A stretch of DNA of 64,000 nucleotides from Paenarthrobacter aurescens (GTDB lineage: Bacteria > Actinomycetota > Actinomycetes > Actinomycetales > Micrococcaceae), in assembly GCF_025421775.1 (NCBI RefSeq), contig NZ_JAOEFX010000002.1, positions 372,001 through 436,000 on the forward strand, read 5' to 3'. The notes below the pieces were generated by a model. The model was not told the DNA's origin. It searched no databases and worked only from the letters and a program-made list of their open reading frames with translations. Shown piece by piece: positions 35,272 through 44,741 of this stretch. Each line of letters begins with the position of its first letter. Positions within the stretch are counted from its first letter, which is position 1. Made by a program: the position numbers and the translations under genes.

Positions 35272-36018
35272 CTAGGCACTTTCGTCCAATTCGCTTAGCT
35301 GCTCGCGGAGGTCGGCAAGCATCTCCTGCGGGGTTCGAAGGTCGGGCACGCGCCGAGGCTTCGCACTCGGAAGATCATTCTCAACGGCCCAAACGATCAT
35401 GCTCAGTATGTTGGGCGTAATCCTCGTGTGCAGCCAGAAATCTTTCTCCTCCGCAGCGGCTCGCTGGTGCATCAAGCTGATGTTGTTGGTGTTGGTGATC
35501 GGCCAGACGTGATCTGGCCTTACGCAATTGTTGACATTGCATATGTGATCAAGGACCAACCTCGGAGCGTGGCCGCCGCGAAACCAGACGTAGGCGAAGC
35601 GGTGAGCCAGCCATTGCCCCCCAGTCGTACTGAACAGTCCATAGCCTTTGGCGTTGGTCGTCCCCGTCCATAGCCAACAGCCGGTCACAGGGTCGGCGCT
35701 AATCTGGCTCCTGAACTTCCGACGGGTTTCGGTCCGGGCCTCCTCGCTTCGCTGGGAGAGCGCCAGCCTCTCATGTGGGCGGCAGTGGTAGTGGGCTACT
35801 GCCACGCGATTACAGCCGTCGGCACGGCACACCGACTGGACTCGGTACCACTGTTGGTAATGCGTGCCGCAACGGCGCTGCGCCTTGATCGGCTTGCCGC
35901 AATTGACAGGCCTTCCGGACCCATCCTGCGCGCAAGTTTTCCTGGCCTTGCCTGCCTTGTTGCTCTGTATCGCTTTTTTCGCTCGTGGGGCTGGCCGTAG
36001 CCCCGCATCCCCCGGCAT
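35272..36018 (-). CDS. HNH endonuclease with N-terminal zinc-knuckle region
   Basis: 248 residues from ATG at 36018. Residues ~29-82 have paired Cys/His groups (CGTHYQQWYR, CRADGCNRVAV, HCRPH). The HNH core is LDHICNVNNCVRPDHVWPIT (~157-176). Relatives are typical of actinobacterial phages and elements. The frame stays open ~480 bases further upstream but that part does not read as protein. The start codon lies inside a hairpin (36001-36028). Confidence 0.75.
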   Translation of the reverse strand: MPGDAGLRPAPRAKKAIQSNKAGKARKTCAQDGSGRPVNCGKPIKAQRRCGTHYQQWYRVQSVCRADGCNRVAVAHYHCRPHERLALSQRSEEARTETRRKFRSQISADPVTGCWLWTGTTNAKGYGLFSTTGGQWLAHRFAYVWFRGGHAPRLVLDHICNVNNCVRPDHVWPITNTNNISLMHQRAAAEEKDFWLHTRITPNILSMIVWAVENDLPSAKPRRVPDLRTPQEMLADLREQLSELDESA

Positions 36019-36028
36019 ATCGGCGGGG
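36001..36028. terminator. Hairpin over the HNH start codon; plus-strand terminator shape
   Basis: CCCCGC (36001-36006) pairs with GCGGGG (36023-36028), followed on the plus strand by TTTTT. On the minus strand it encloses the HNH gene's ATG and could hide it. Confidence 0.5.
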
Positions 36029-36710
36029 TTTTTAGTCGGGTCTGGAGTCCTGTCTGTGACGCCTGGGTTATATATGGTGCTGGTGGTTTGGGTTGTGGTC
36101 CGGGTGTGGCCGTCGGAGCTCCAGGCGGAGACGCGGCGGGTGTTGGCAGAAATGGTGATGCTCCCACGTAGGCCGTCGCCGATGAGGCAGACGGCATGGA
36201 AAATGGAGCGCCCTTTCGACGGGCGCGATGGGAATCTGAGTCGGGGACTCGACGAGTGGGCGACTCCGGCATGGGCGGGTCGGCTCTCTTTAACTCGCTT
36301 CCAGCCTACATATAGTGCAAGCGCTGTTTCGAACGAATGGCGATTTGTCAAATCGACCTCCACAATCATGTCATTCAATCCACCGGTCGTCCACAGGTAA
36401 CCGTCCATGAAATGTCCGTAATTGCCGATAACTCGCGGTGAATTCCACAACAGGCTCGGTGGCGACCCGGGCCATGCGCCCGGCGTGTCGCACGCTGCGA
36501 GCATGAAGGCGCGCCATGTTCAGGCGGACGCTGAGGGCATGCTCTCGTAGGAATGAAAAAATCGGCACTGGGAACCGCTTGTTGTACGACTTGACGGTTG
36601 CGGAGCATGGATGTTACAGTGTTAACCAGATGCACAACCGCATCTTAGGCAACCAGCCCTCGGGGCCAGTTGCGACGAAACGGCCTCTGGCCACTTTCTA
36701 AGGAACTAAA
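36029..36710 (+). promoter_or_regulatory. Gap; promoter of the DGQHR gene
   Basis: Most of this stretch has no gene I can support. At its right end TTGACG (36591-36596) and TACAGT (36615-36620) with an 18-base spacer form a good promoter for the DGQHR gene. On the minus strand TATATAA (~36069-36075) could be the -10 of the HNH gene. Confidence 0.5.
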
Positions 36711-37901
36711 TTGACTACTACATCAGTAACGCCCGCCGAGGCGTTCAGCACTTTTGGAACTCCGCTTCAGGGGCGTGACATTGCGCTCCTCGGAGTCTTG
36801 GATCCCTACAACGAAGCTTCAGCGGCCATGACACCGGCGGCGATGAAGAGGCTGTTCTTCATTAGCAACTTCGAAGACACCGACCCGGAGTCCCCGGCTC
36901 TCGACCGCCATGGATACCAGCGTCAACCGATGAGTGACCGGATTCCCAAAATCCGGGACTACTACCTGAAGCGCGAACCCGCCACGCGGACAACCCCCAT
37001 CATCCTGTCGGTCCGCCTCAAGGGTGAAGCGGCAATCGATCGCTTTCTTGAGCTCTTCGCGGCTGGCGACATTGATCGGATTCTGAGCGAGTTTGATGAG
37101 CCCGTACTGTCCGTTGTGGACGGGCAGCACCGCTACCTTGGCCTGGTCCGGGCATGGGAAAAGGATTCGTCGTTCTGCCCGTTGGTGCCGGTGAGCCTGT
37201 ACTTCGGTTTGGACTTCAACCAGGAAGCTACGTTCTTCGACGTCATCAATACAGAGCAGAAGAAGCTTCCGAAAGCGCTGATCGAAATTACCAAAGCGGA
37301 CGCAGTGGAGTTGGGATTCACGACACACGCGCAGCGTATTCGCCTCATTGCCACCATGCTCGCGCGGCATGAAGACTCGGTATGGCATGGGCAGGTCAAC
37401 CTGACGGGGGCACGCGACCCCAACAAACCTGTGACATTCGAGGGTCTGCGCCGCTCCTCTGCTTCGATGTTTCCTAGCGAGCTGCTGGGAAGGCTTGAGG
37501 CGGCGGACAGGGATGTTGATGGAGTGGCGCGTACGTACTGGGGTCTGGTAGCCGAGGCCTGCGCTGAGGCTTGGACCGGAGAGACTCGCGTTCGTATCAA
37601 CGAGGATGGGGAAGAAGTTGAATACGCCCCTAAATACCGCATCAAAGAGCTTGTCGGTGTCGCGTCGCTGGCGAAGCTTGGCAAGGACATAATCAGCAGC
37701 GCGCTGGAGGCCCCCAATTTTGAGGAGCGCATGCGGAGTCTCGTTAGCTCGCTAGGGGCGGTGGACTGGGAAAAGGTCAACCTTGAGAATAATGAACGGA
37801 ACCCCTGGATGGCGTCACAGGCTGGATTCGCTGGCCAGGCAGATCTGTACAAGACGCTTTACAGCTGGGTCTATTCAAACAAGAAGCCGCAAGTCCAATA
37901 A
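36711..37901 (+). CDS. DGQHR-domain protein (DndB-like)
   Basis: 396 residues from TTG at 36711 with AAGGA seven bases upstream. The name-giving motif is in SVVDGQHRYLGL (~127-138), with ATFFDVINTEQKKLP (~173) after it, as in DndB and other DGQHR proteins linked to DNA modification and phage defence. No dndA, C, D or E gene is near, so it stands alone here. It is the last gene of the second mobile region. Confidence 0.8.
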   Translation: MTTTSVTPAEAFSTFGTPLQGRDIALLGVLDPYNEASAAMTPAAMKRLFFISNFEDTDPESPALDRHGYQRQPMSDRIPKIRDYYLKREPATRTTPIILSVRLKGEAAIDRFLELFAAGDIDRILSEFDEPVLSVVDGQHRYLGLVRAWEKDSSFCPLVPVSLYFGLDFNQEATFFDVINTEQKKLPKALIEITKADAVELGFTTHAQRIRLIATMLARHEDSVWHGQVNLTGARDPNKPVTFEGLRRSSASMFPSELLGRLEAADRDVDGVARTYWGLVAEACAEAWTGETRVRINEDGEEVEYAPKYRIKELVGVASLAKLGKDIISSALEAPNFEERMRSLVSSLGAVDWEKVNLENNERNPWMASQAGFAGQADLYKTLYSWVYSNKKPQVQ

Positions 37902-37918
37902 CCGTAAGTAGATCGCTA

Positions 37919-37949
37919 AGAGGCCAGGAGCAATGTGCTCCTGGCCTCT
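37919..37949 (+). terminator. Terminator after the DGQHR gene
   Basis: A 14-bp perfect stem (37919-37932 with 37936-37949) with a 3-base loop, 17 bases after the stop. Confidence 0.92.
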
Positions 37950-38030
37950 CTGCGTCCAACTGGCACTATGCATTGCGTTTTAACTCATCTCGGGCTTGCC
38001 AGATATGTAACCGCTGCAGCGGCTAGAGCC

Positions 38031-38447
38031 TTACTCCCCGCCTCGTGCCCGCTTCAAATCCTTCCGCAACCCCCGATTGTCTTCCCGGAGCCCTTCGTTG
38101 TCTTCCGTCAGCCCCCGGTTCTCGGCCTCCAACTCCAGCACTCGCTTCACGCCGGCCAGGTTCAGCCCTTCATCCAGAAGCACCCCGATCCGTCGCAGCG
38201 TCGCCAGGTTCCGTTCGCTGTAACGGCGAGTGCCGCCGTCGGTCCGTTCCGGGGTGAGCAGGCCCTTGCGTTCGTACAACCGAAGGTTCTGCTGGCCGGT
38301 GCCCACGAGGTCAGCTGCTACGGAGATCGCGTAGACACCCAGCGCGTCGCGCTCGCCCCCGTCCCGTTCGCCAGTAGACGCAGAGCCGCCGCCCGGCGCA
38401 GACGCGACCAATCCGCCGTCGTGCTCCTCCGCAGCAGAACCCGCCAT
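38031..38447 (-). CDS. MerR-family heat-shock regulator, HspR-like
   Basis: 138 residues from ATG at 38447. A disordered N-terminus is followed by the MerR helix-turn-helix: [26 protein letters not shown] (~39-65) and [18 protein letters not shown] coiled coil with heptads of ENRGL/EDN forms the C-terminus. HspR represses heat-shock genes via HAIR boxes, but I see no HAIR box here. It is divergent from hsp20, which it probably controls. Confidence 0.85.
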   Translation of the reverse strand: MAGSAAEEHDGGLVASAPGGGSASTGERDGGERDALGVYAISVAADLVGTGQQNLRLYERKGLLTPERTDGGTRRYSERNLATLRRIGVLLDEGLNLAGVKRVLELEAENRGLTEDNEGLREDNRGLRKDLKRARGGE

Positions 38448-38589
38448 CAAGAACCTCCGAAAATCTTCGAAAAACCTACTTGCACCACACTCTCGCCGGT
38501 GTTATAAAAAATCTATACCAGCCACCACAGATCAGGAAGAGCTGGCACAACAACAGAATCAGCATCAAGACCAGAGGAGTGAGAACAAA

Positions 38590-39012
38590 ATGCTGATGCG
38601 CACTGACCCGTTCCGCGAATTCGACAGGCTCGCCCAACAGGTTTTTGGCACAACAGCACGCCCTGCCGGCATGCCCATGGATGCCTGGCAGGAGGGCGAG
38701 GAGTTTGTCGTTGCCTTTGATTTGCCTGGTGTGAGCCCCGACTCCGTCGACCTCGACGTCGAGCGCAACGTCCTCACCGTCAAGGCAGAACGGAAGTCGC
38801 CGGTGGGCGAGAACTCGGAGATGATCGCCGCCGAGCGGCCGCAAGGCGTCTTCAGCCGGCAACTGATCCTGGGCGACACCCTGGACACCGACGGCGTCAA
38901 GGCCAGCTATGACGCGGGCGTGCTGACACTCCGCATCCCCGTCGCCGAGAAGGCAAAGCCGCGCCGCATCGAAATCACATCCAACGGACAACGGCAAGAG
39001 ATCAACGCCTGA
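38590..39012 (+). CDS. Small heat-shock protein, Hsp20/alpha-crystallin family
   Basis: 140 residues, normal length. The N-terminus [14 protein letters not shown] is standard. The alpha-crystallin domain runs ~30-130 with [22 protein letters not shown] and ends [13 protein letters not shown]; the C-terminal tail lacks a clear IxI. It holds unfolded proteins in the cytoplasm. Divergent from the HspR-like gene; the spacer is AT-rich. Confidence 0.95.
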   Translation: MLMRTDPFREFDRLAQQVFGTTARPAGMPMDAWQEGEEFVVAFDLPGVSPDSVDLDVERNVLTVKAERKSPVGENSEMIAAERPQGVFSRQLILGDTLDTDGVKASYDAGVLTLRIPVAEKAKPRRIEITSNGQRQEINA

Positions 39013-39195
39013 CCCGTCCGCCCTGTCGGAAGGCTCACCCGGGGGTGGTCAACCGGCAGGGCGCCGATCGGGAACAGGCGCCGACCGGGAACAACGGAGG
39101 CGGCCGCATCGGAAAAGTTGGGCGCAGGCTTCGCGCCACGTCACCGCGTTTCTTAGCGCACATGAAAGCGGCCCCCGCCCGTCGTCTCCCGATTG

Positions 39196-39223
39196 ATGGC
39201 CCCCGGTTCACGCCGGGGGCCAT
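39196..39223 (+). terminator. Terminator after hsp20
   Basis: An 11-bp perfect stem (39196-39206 with 39213-39223) with a 6-base loop. A 17-base near-perfect tandem repeat lies before it (39061-39093). No gene lies in 39013-39256. Confidence 0.85.
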
Positions 39224-39256
39224 CCCCAAGTCCGCTGCAGGAAACCGGAACCAGCC

Positions 39257-39661
39257 GTGAGCGATCAACCTGACCACTACGCCACTTTGCACGTGCCGCC
39301 CGACGCGACGGCCCGCGACATCACCCGCGCCTACCGCGCGCTGCTCCGGACCCATCACCCGGACACACGTCAAAAGGTCGACGACGGCGGCACCACCTCC
39401 GCGGCCGACCTCAAGGAATTGCACGACATCATGCAGGCGTACGTCGTTTTGTCGGACCCAGGAAAGCGGGCGGCTTACGATCGTGAGCGGCGGAGCGGCG
39501 GGCCCACGCGAACGCCTGGAACGTCTGGAACGCCGGTGACGGTACGGGTCCAACGACATGAACCGGCAGGCAGCAGGGAAACCAAGCCGCCCCTGTCTTT
39601 CGGACCAACCCACTGGGAGCCTTCATCCCGAACCCTGAGAACACCGAGGAGCCATTCATGA
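39257..39661 (+). CDS. J-domain (DnaJ-like) protein
   Basis: 134 residues from GTG. The J domain (~7-77) has HYATLHVPPDATARDITRAYRALLRTHHPDT with the HPD triad, then YVVLSDPGKRAAYDRERR. No zinc or C-terminal DnaJ domains, so it is a small type C co-chaperone of Hsp70. Its stop overlaps the next start by four bases. Confidence 0.9.
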   Translation: MSDQPDHYATLHVPPDATARDITRAYRALLRTHHPDTRQKVDDGGTTSAADLKELHDIMQAYVVLSDPGKRAAYDRERRSGGPTRTPGTSGTPVTVRVQRHEPAGSRETKPPLSFGPTHWEPSSRTLRTPRSHS

Positions 39662-40035
39662 GTGCTTGGCGTCCGTACGACGGCCACATCATTCCCGCGT
39701 TCTACGAACGATTCGAGAAGCGCTGGGGGAGAGGGACAGCACCGTTCCTCGACCCCGAAGTCCACGAGCAACCCATGCCACGGGCCCAGTGGATCAACCC
39801 GGACACGGGCGCGGCGGTAGCTGTTGTCCCCATCTGGACCGACGACCCCGAGCACAGGTCCTTCGGCGTCTTCTACCTGCCACCCGCCGGCGATATCTGG
39901 ATGCTCCGCCCCGGCCCCACCACATTCCTGGAACCCAGTGCCGGATCCACTAAAGAGCAGGTGACGCTCCGCAACGATGCCTTCAAGAAGGCCGTCAACC
40001 ACGCCAAGGAGTTCATCTACGGCCCGCAGCTGTAG
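39658..40035 (+). CDS. Uncharacterised protein coupled to the J-domain gene
   Basis: 125 residues from ATG, overlapping the J-domain stop (ATGA). It begins MSAWRPYDGHIIPAFYERFE and is rich in Pro, Trp and Phe with no membrane segment or motif I know. Co-translation suggests a related job, perhaps a client or adaptor. Confidence 0.7.
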   Translation: MSAWRPYDGHIIPAFYERFEKRWGRGTAPFLDPEVHEQPMPRAQWINPDTGAAVAVVPIWTDDPEHRSFGVFYLPPAGDIWMLRPGPTTFLEPSAGSTKEQVTLRNDAFKKAVNHAKEFIYGPQL

Positions 40036-40080
40036 CGAGCGCTGAGGGGATCTTGGCCGCTTGATTGTTCGCCAACATGA

Positions 40081-41775
40081 TCACTTGACTTGGGGCATAT
40101 CCAACTGAACCGAGGAGCATGGCTCTGCAGCTTGCTGCCCATCAAGAAACTGAAATGGCAGGAGGGCGAGAACAACACTGTCAGTGGGGAAGGAAGAGAC
40201 TTTGCCGCCATCCTCAAGTGGCTCGGCAGTAGGGCTTCGTGAGGCGACGATGGTTTGATTGTCGCGTGTTCCCAGAACCCAAACGGGTTGAGAAGTCCCA
40301 GGATTAGAAAGTTGCTGCAGGCATGCCGGTGCCGGGTAGTTAGCTCGCGCGAATTCCTGGGTCCCTTGAAGCCGAAGGTTGTATCCAGCGTTTAGTTCAG
40401 TTTGGACGACGGTAAGCAGACACAGCAGCACGGTGGAGGCGGTAACGATACGCATGAAAAACAACAGCGAGCTACCACTCTGCTTGCCTACCCATACAAG
40501 TAACCACGACAAGGCAGCTGTGGCCGTCAGAGCAAGAAGTCCGGGGGTAAAAGAAAAGACTTGAGTCCACTCTATGGCGCTGACGAGGGGGCCAGCACCA
40601 ACACCCTCCAAATAGGCCCACACCGGAAGCCGTGTAAACAGTGTCAGTGCTATTGCTGCCGTGCCTAGGTTGAGGGCCAATCGCGGTAGGGCTCGGCCGT
40701 TCAGTAGCCAATGAGCAGCCACTAGACGGGACACGAACCAGGCCAACGCCAGTCCGCCCGCCAACCAAGTTGCGGCTGCCAGACCTCCAGGCAAGCCCGC
40801 AGCAATTGACATACTGACCCACAGGATCCTCCCTACGAAGTAGCTCACTCCAGCCCCAGCCAGCAAACTGAAAACGGTTTGGATCTTCAGGTATGTTTTC
40901 GTGCCACTATCTGCCTTTGAGTCCTTGCCTGGCCAAGACCAGCCAGCAGCCTCGCGGGGCTTCTTCGGAAGAGGGAAGCGAATAATGACTTCGGATCCTT
41001 TGAACGCCCCAAACGGTACAACAGCCCAAAGTGCCGCGACGTAGATGAAACCACAAAACAATGTCCAGGCAAGAATCAGAATGTACGATTCCGCTGCAGA
41101 CCACGATTCCTCAGGGAACCAGGACAGCAATCCATCCATGGCAGGGAGACCAGGAAGGGCAGTTTTTGTTGATTCGGTCCTGAAGAAGCCTAGAAGTAGG
41201 AGGACTATGAAGCCGGCCGCGAACCTCCAGTCGGGATTCTTGGCAGAACTTTGTCGAGCTAGGCGAGACGCTGCATTGGAAGGTCTAAGATCGCCGTCAG
41301 GGAAGGACTGGCGCACTTGTTGCAGGACGGGGCCATGCTCGCCGTAGATATAAAGAGGGCTCTTGTCCAACGGATCTGGACTTGAGTCGCCACTCCCTCT
41401 GTCCACCACCCATCTCGGCATCTGCCCGTAGTCAGGCTTCACGAAAGTTGGTTCAAGGACAACGGGAGCGTTGGGGATACTGGACAGAACTGTTCGGAGT
41501 TCATGAATGAACCGCTCTCGGGTGGCTGGGCCGACGACACGAGGGCCTGTCCGAACCAACGTCATACGGAAGTCGGATTCCCATGTGCTGGCATCCTCGA
41601 TGACCCAGCCAGCGTTCACGACCACGGTCGCAATAGGTTCGCGGAAGCCCGATGAGGTGAATTTCACCTCGACGACCAGCGAACCGTAACCGTTGAGTTT
41701 GGCGTAGAGCCGTTCCCCAAGCGAGCCACCAAGAACGGAACCAACCTTGTTGTACCTTGTAGTCCACGCTGACAA
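40081..41775 (-). CDS. Large membrane protein of unknown function
   Basis: 564 residues from a TTG at 41775 with AGGAGC eight bases upstream. A soluble N-terminal ~180 residues is followed by about seven hydrophobic segments (~198-475) and a C-terminal soluble part (~476-564) with two Cys that could pair outside the membrane. No family recognised. Codon use looks less GC-biased than the neighbours. Confidence 0.6.
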   Translation of the reverse strand: MSAWTTRYNKVGSVLGGSLGERLYAKLNGYGSLVVEVKFTSSGFREPIATVVVNAGWVIEDASTWESDFRMTLVRTGPRVVGPATRERFIHELRTVLSSIPNAPVVLEPTFVKPDYGQMPRWVVDRGSGDSSPDPLDKSPLYIYGEHGPVLQQVRQSFPDGDLRPSNAASRLARQSSAKNPDWRFAAGFIVLLLLGFFRTESTKTALPGLPAMDGLLSWFPEESWSAAESYILILAWTLFCGFIYVAALWAVVPFGAFKGSEVIIRFPLPKKPREAAGWSWPGKDSKADSGTKTYLKIQTVFSLLAGAGVSYFVGRILWVSMSIAAGLPGGLAAATWLAGGLALAWFVSRLVAAHWLLNGRALPRLALNLGTAAIALTLFTRLPVWAYLEGVGAGPLVSAIEWTQVFSFTPGLLALTATAALSWLLVWVGKQSGSSLLFFMRIVTASTVLLCLLTVVQTELNAGYNLRLQGTQEFARANYPAPACLQQLSNPGTSQPVWVLGTRDNQTIVASRSPTAEPLEDGGKVSSFPTDSVVLALLPFQFLDGQQAAEPCSSVQLDMPQVK

Positions 41776-42329
41776 TCGATTTGCTCCTAAGTCTGACGGG
41801 GCCGATGCAGTGTCGTCCCTCTAACTTGAGTGAGCTGCTGTAGCAATAAGTGACGGGGGAATGGTTTTCGACCCGTTGTGCGCATCACAGGTCAGAACAA
41901 CACTGACCGCCCCGGAACCAGGCCACCCGGCGTCGTGGGTTCCTATCGCGAGGGGCTGGCTCTCGGCACTAAACGGGCCCCAAAGTCCAGAGAAGTCGCC
42001 CCTCGGCGGAAGGCGCGGAACAAAGCAAAAAGAAGGCTGGTGCAGCCTATGAAGAGAATCCCAAGGCGGCTGCACCAGCTGCTAGTACGACTTTCTGTTA
42101 TGAGTTTTGACACCTATCCATTGGCCGCTCCTAGTTCCCGGCTTCGATTGTTTCCGGGCCTTTCAAAGTCTGTGCAGGTGGGGCGGAGCTGAGGGGGTGG
42201 CTGAGGGCTCCGTGCCCCGGGAGAACACCTCCCATCTTACGGCGGCTCGCAGGAAAAAGCGCTGGAATTCGCGGTATTTCAGGGGCGCCTGCGGGGTGTC
42301 AGCTACCTGCCGTGGCACGATAGATCACG
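41776..42329. other. Gap of 554 bases; one perfect inverted repeat
   Basis: I see no supported gene. A 12-bp perfect inverted repeat (42036-42047 with 42068-42079) with a 20-base loop may be a terminator. No clear promoter is visible before the DUF6350 gene. Confidence 0.45.
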
Positions 42330-43661
42330 ATGAAACTGCGCGCTGATCAGACCGGAAACCGTGGCCTCCCGATGCCCCTTTGGCTACAGGGTGGTTTGGA
42401 GTCGGCGCAGGCAGCCTTCATTTCAGCAATCGTTGTGGTGCTGCCTCTGGTGGGGGTGTGGGCTACGGATGGGTTCCAGGACCGGAACGTCGACTCTCTG
42501 GCCCGTTTGGGCGGCCAGGCTTGGCTGCTGATCCACGGTGTTCCGCTGGAGCTGGCGCAGGTCAATATAGGTACTGCGGGCCAGCCGGGCTCGGGCCTGT
42601 TGTCACTCATTCCTTTGGGCCTGACGCTCATCCCGTTCCTGCTTGCGTGGCGGGCCGGGCGCCGCCTGGCCCGGGCTTCATACACGGACCAACTGTGGCA
42701 GGCATTCTTTGGCGCATTCGTTGTCTACGCGGCTTTCGGTGCAGCTACCGGTTTCGTGTGCCGCACCTCCGAAGTGGTCATCAACCTCTGGCTTGCCATG
42801 ACCATTCCGCTGATTTCGTTCGGCCTGGGCATGATCGTTGGCGCCCGACGCGAGGCCGGCTCGTGGAGCCGGTTGATTGGCGTCGACGCCGTAGCCTGGC
42901 TTGCGAAGACCAGCCAACACTCGCGCTGGGCGGGCTCATACGTCGGCTCGGCGTTGAAAGCCGGATTCGTCGCCGCAATGGCCGCCGTCTGCCTCGCCGC
43001 AGTGCTGCTGGCAGTGACCATCGTGTGGCATTGGACGGACATCATCGCCGTGTACGAAGGCATCCAGGCCGGCGCGCTGGGCGGCGCCGTCCTCACCATC
43101 GCGCAGCTTGGCTTCCTGCCGAACCTCGTGATCTTCGCCCTGGCGTGGTCCTCCGGCGCGGGCTTCTCGCTCGGCGTGGGTTCCACGGCGGGTCCGCTTG
43201 GTACCGCCGTCGGACCGCTCCCGGCCGTCCCGGTCCTTGGGGCCCTTCCCGCAGGTCAGCTCGACGCCGGGGCCATGGCCCTCGCGCTTCCCGTCGTTGC
43301 CGGAATCCTTGCGGGCTGGTGGTTCCTGCGCGAAGGCGAAAACCACTTCGACGAGTGGCTGTCCATCAAGATCAAAGCCCGTTGGTTCACAGCCACCGTC
43401 TCAACGCTGTTCCTGGGCGCTTTCATCGGCGCTGTTGCCGGTCTGCTGGGCGCTGCCTTGGCATGGATCGCGCGGGGTTCAGCCGGTATTGGCCGGCTCA
43501 CGGAAATCGGACCCCACCCGCTGTGGACGGCAGTCTGGTTGGCCGTGGAAGTGGGCATCGGCGTCGTGATTGGCTACGCAGTGGGGCCGTGGCTGGAACG
43601 CCGCCAGAAGCTGCGCGAGGCGAACCTCGACGAAGTAGCGTACGACGACGAACACGCCTAG
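42330..43661 (+). CDS. DUF6350 (PerM-like) integral membrane protein
   Basis: 443 residues from ATG. About ten to eleven hydrophobic segments with a Gly-rich pore-like stretch (GVGSTAGPLGTAVGPLPAVPVLG, ~290-310). The DUF6350 family is found next to purN in many actinobacteria; mycobacterial relatives have been linked to cell division. Function not known. C-terminal tail is charged and cytoplasmic. Confidence 0.85.
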   Translation: MKLRADQTGNRGLPMPLWLQGGLESAQAAFISAIVVVLPLVGVWATDGFQDRNVDSLARLGGQAWLLIHGVPLELAQVNIGTAGQPGSGLLSLIPLGLTLIPFLLAWRAGRRLARASYTDQLWQAFFGAFVVYAAFGAATGFVCRTSEVVINLWLAMTIPLISFGLGMIVGARREAGSWSRLIGVDAVAWLAKTSQHSRWAGSYVGSALKAGFVAAMAAVCLAAVLLAVTIVWHWTDIIAVYEGIQAGALGGAVLTIAQLGFLPNLVIFALAWSSGAGFSLGVGSTAGPLGTAVGPLPAVPVLGALPAGQLDAGAMALALPVVAGILAGWWFLREGENHFDEWLSIKIKARWFTATVSTLFLGAFIGAVAGLLGAALAWIARGSAGIGRLTEIGPHPLWTAVWLAVEVGIGVVIGYAVGPWLERRQKLREANLDEVAYDDEHA

Positions 43662-43704
43662 GCGGGTCAGGTCCGGTTAGCGCCGGGCTACCGCAGGGAA
43701 ATAG

Positions 43705-44127
43705 CTACCGCAGCGACCCCGGCATCGAGTCCTCAAGCTGCGTCATGCACTGCGTTTTGGCGGATTCGGTCAGCGCCCCGCGCGAACAATCCTGGTACGT
43801 ACTGACCTGCTGGAAGAACAACACCGATGTCAGGATGAGCAGGCACATCACCGCCGTGACGATCAGGCCCGAGATTGTCCCGAATAACATGAGCCGCGGG
43901 TGCTTGTACTTCAGCGTCCGCACCAGAACCACCACACCCAGCACCAGACCCGCGATGGTCAGAATGGCACTCAGCCACACGTAATTCACGTTCAGGGAGA
44001 ACACGAAGAACGCGCCCAAAGCCGTCAGAAGGAATGCGCGGAACAGGATTTGGGTCACGCCGAGGGCGGACTTTTCGGCCTCGGAGCGGGGTTGCTGGCT
44101 CGGCTTGGGACCGACGTCGGGATTCAT
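43705..44127 (-). CDS. Small membrane protein
   Basis: 140 residues from ATG at 44127. A polar N-terminus (~30 residues) is followed by four hydrophobic segments (~30-50, ~54-75, ~85-105 or so) and a short extracellular tail with two Cys (CSRGALTESAKTQC) that could form a disulphide. Resembles DUF4190-like proteins in layout. Confidence 0.65.
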   Translation of the reverse strand: MNPDVGPKPSQQPRSEAEKSALGVTQILFRAFLLTALGAFFVFSLNVNYVWLSAILTIAGLVLGVVVLVRTLKYKHPRLMLFGTISGLIVTAVMCLLILTSVLFFQQVSTYQDCSRGALTESAKTQCMTQLEDSMPGSLR

Positions 44128-44165
44128 GTTTTCCAGCCTACGCGAGCCGCCCATAAGCTAGTGCA

Positions 44166-44735
44166 ATGCGCATTGTTGTCCTCGTCTCCGGTACAGGTTC
44201 CAATCTTCAGGCAGTCATCGACGCCGTGAAGTCGGGTGAACTGGATGTCGAGATCGCCGCTGTGGGGGCCGACCGTCCTGATACCTACGGCGTGGAACGC
44301 TCCGACGAGGCCGGCTTTGAGACCTTCGTGGTCAACTTCAACTCGTTCGAAACCCGGGCGGAGTGGGACGCTGCCCTGCGGGACAAGGTCCTTTCCTACC
44401 AGCCGGACGTCGTGGTGTCCTCCGGTTTCATGCGGATCGTCAGCGAGGACTTCATCAACGCTTTCGGCGGCAAGTACGTCAACACCCACCCCGCGCTGCT
44501 CCCATCCTTCCCTGGCGCCCACGGCGTGCGGGACGCGATCGCGTACGGTGTGAAGGTCACGGGCTGCACCGTCCACTGGGCCGACGCCGGCGTGGACACC
44601 GGCCCCATCATTGCCCAGGAAGCCGTCACCGTGCTTCCGGAGGATTCCGAGGAATCCCTGCACGAGCGCATCAAGGTAGTGGAGCGCCGCCTGCTGGTCC
44701 AGACTCTCGCAGACCTCGCCGCCGCACCCAAGTAA
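44166..44735 (+). CDS. purN: Phosphoribosylglycinamide formyltransferase
   Basis: 189 residues, normal length. Folate-binding formyltransferase fold: VLVSGTGSNLQAVIDAV (N-terminal), the catalytic Asn-His-Asp set in GKYVNTHPALLPSFPGAHG (~98-116) and TVHWADAGVDTGPII (~133-147). It transfers formyl from 10-formyl-THF to GAR in purine synthesis. purH would usually follow directly; here three opposite-strand genes intervene. Confidence 0.97.
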   Translation: MRIVVLVSGTGSNLQAVIDAVKSGELDVEIAAVGADRPDTYGVERSDEAGFETFVVNFNSFETRAEWDAALRDKVLSYQPDVVVSSGFMRIVSEDFINAFGGKYVNTHPALLPSFPGAHGVRDAIAYGVKVTGCTVHWADAGVDTGPIIAQEAVTVLPEDSEESLHERIKVVERRLLVQTLADLAAAPK

Positions 44736-44741
44736 GGACAC

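Noticed and set aside
38448..38589. HAIR box between the HspR-like gene and hsp20
   Set aside because: No CTTGAGT-N7-ACTCAAG-like sequence found.
42380..43984. Alternative frame over the DUF6350 gene
   Set aside because: Arg-rich shadow; the DUF6350 frame explains the region.
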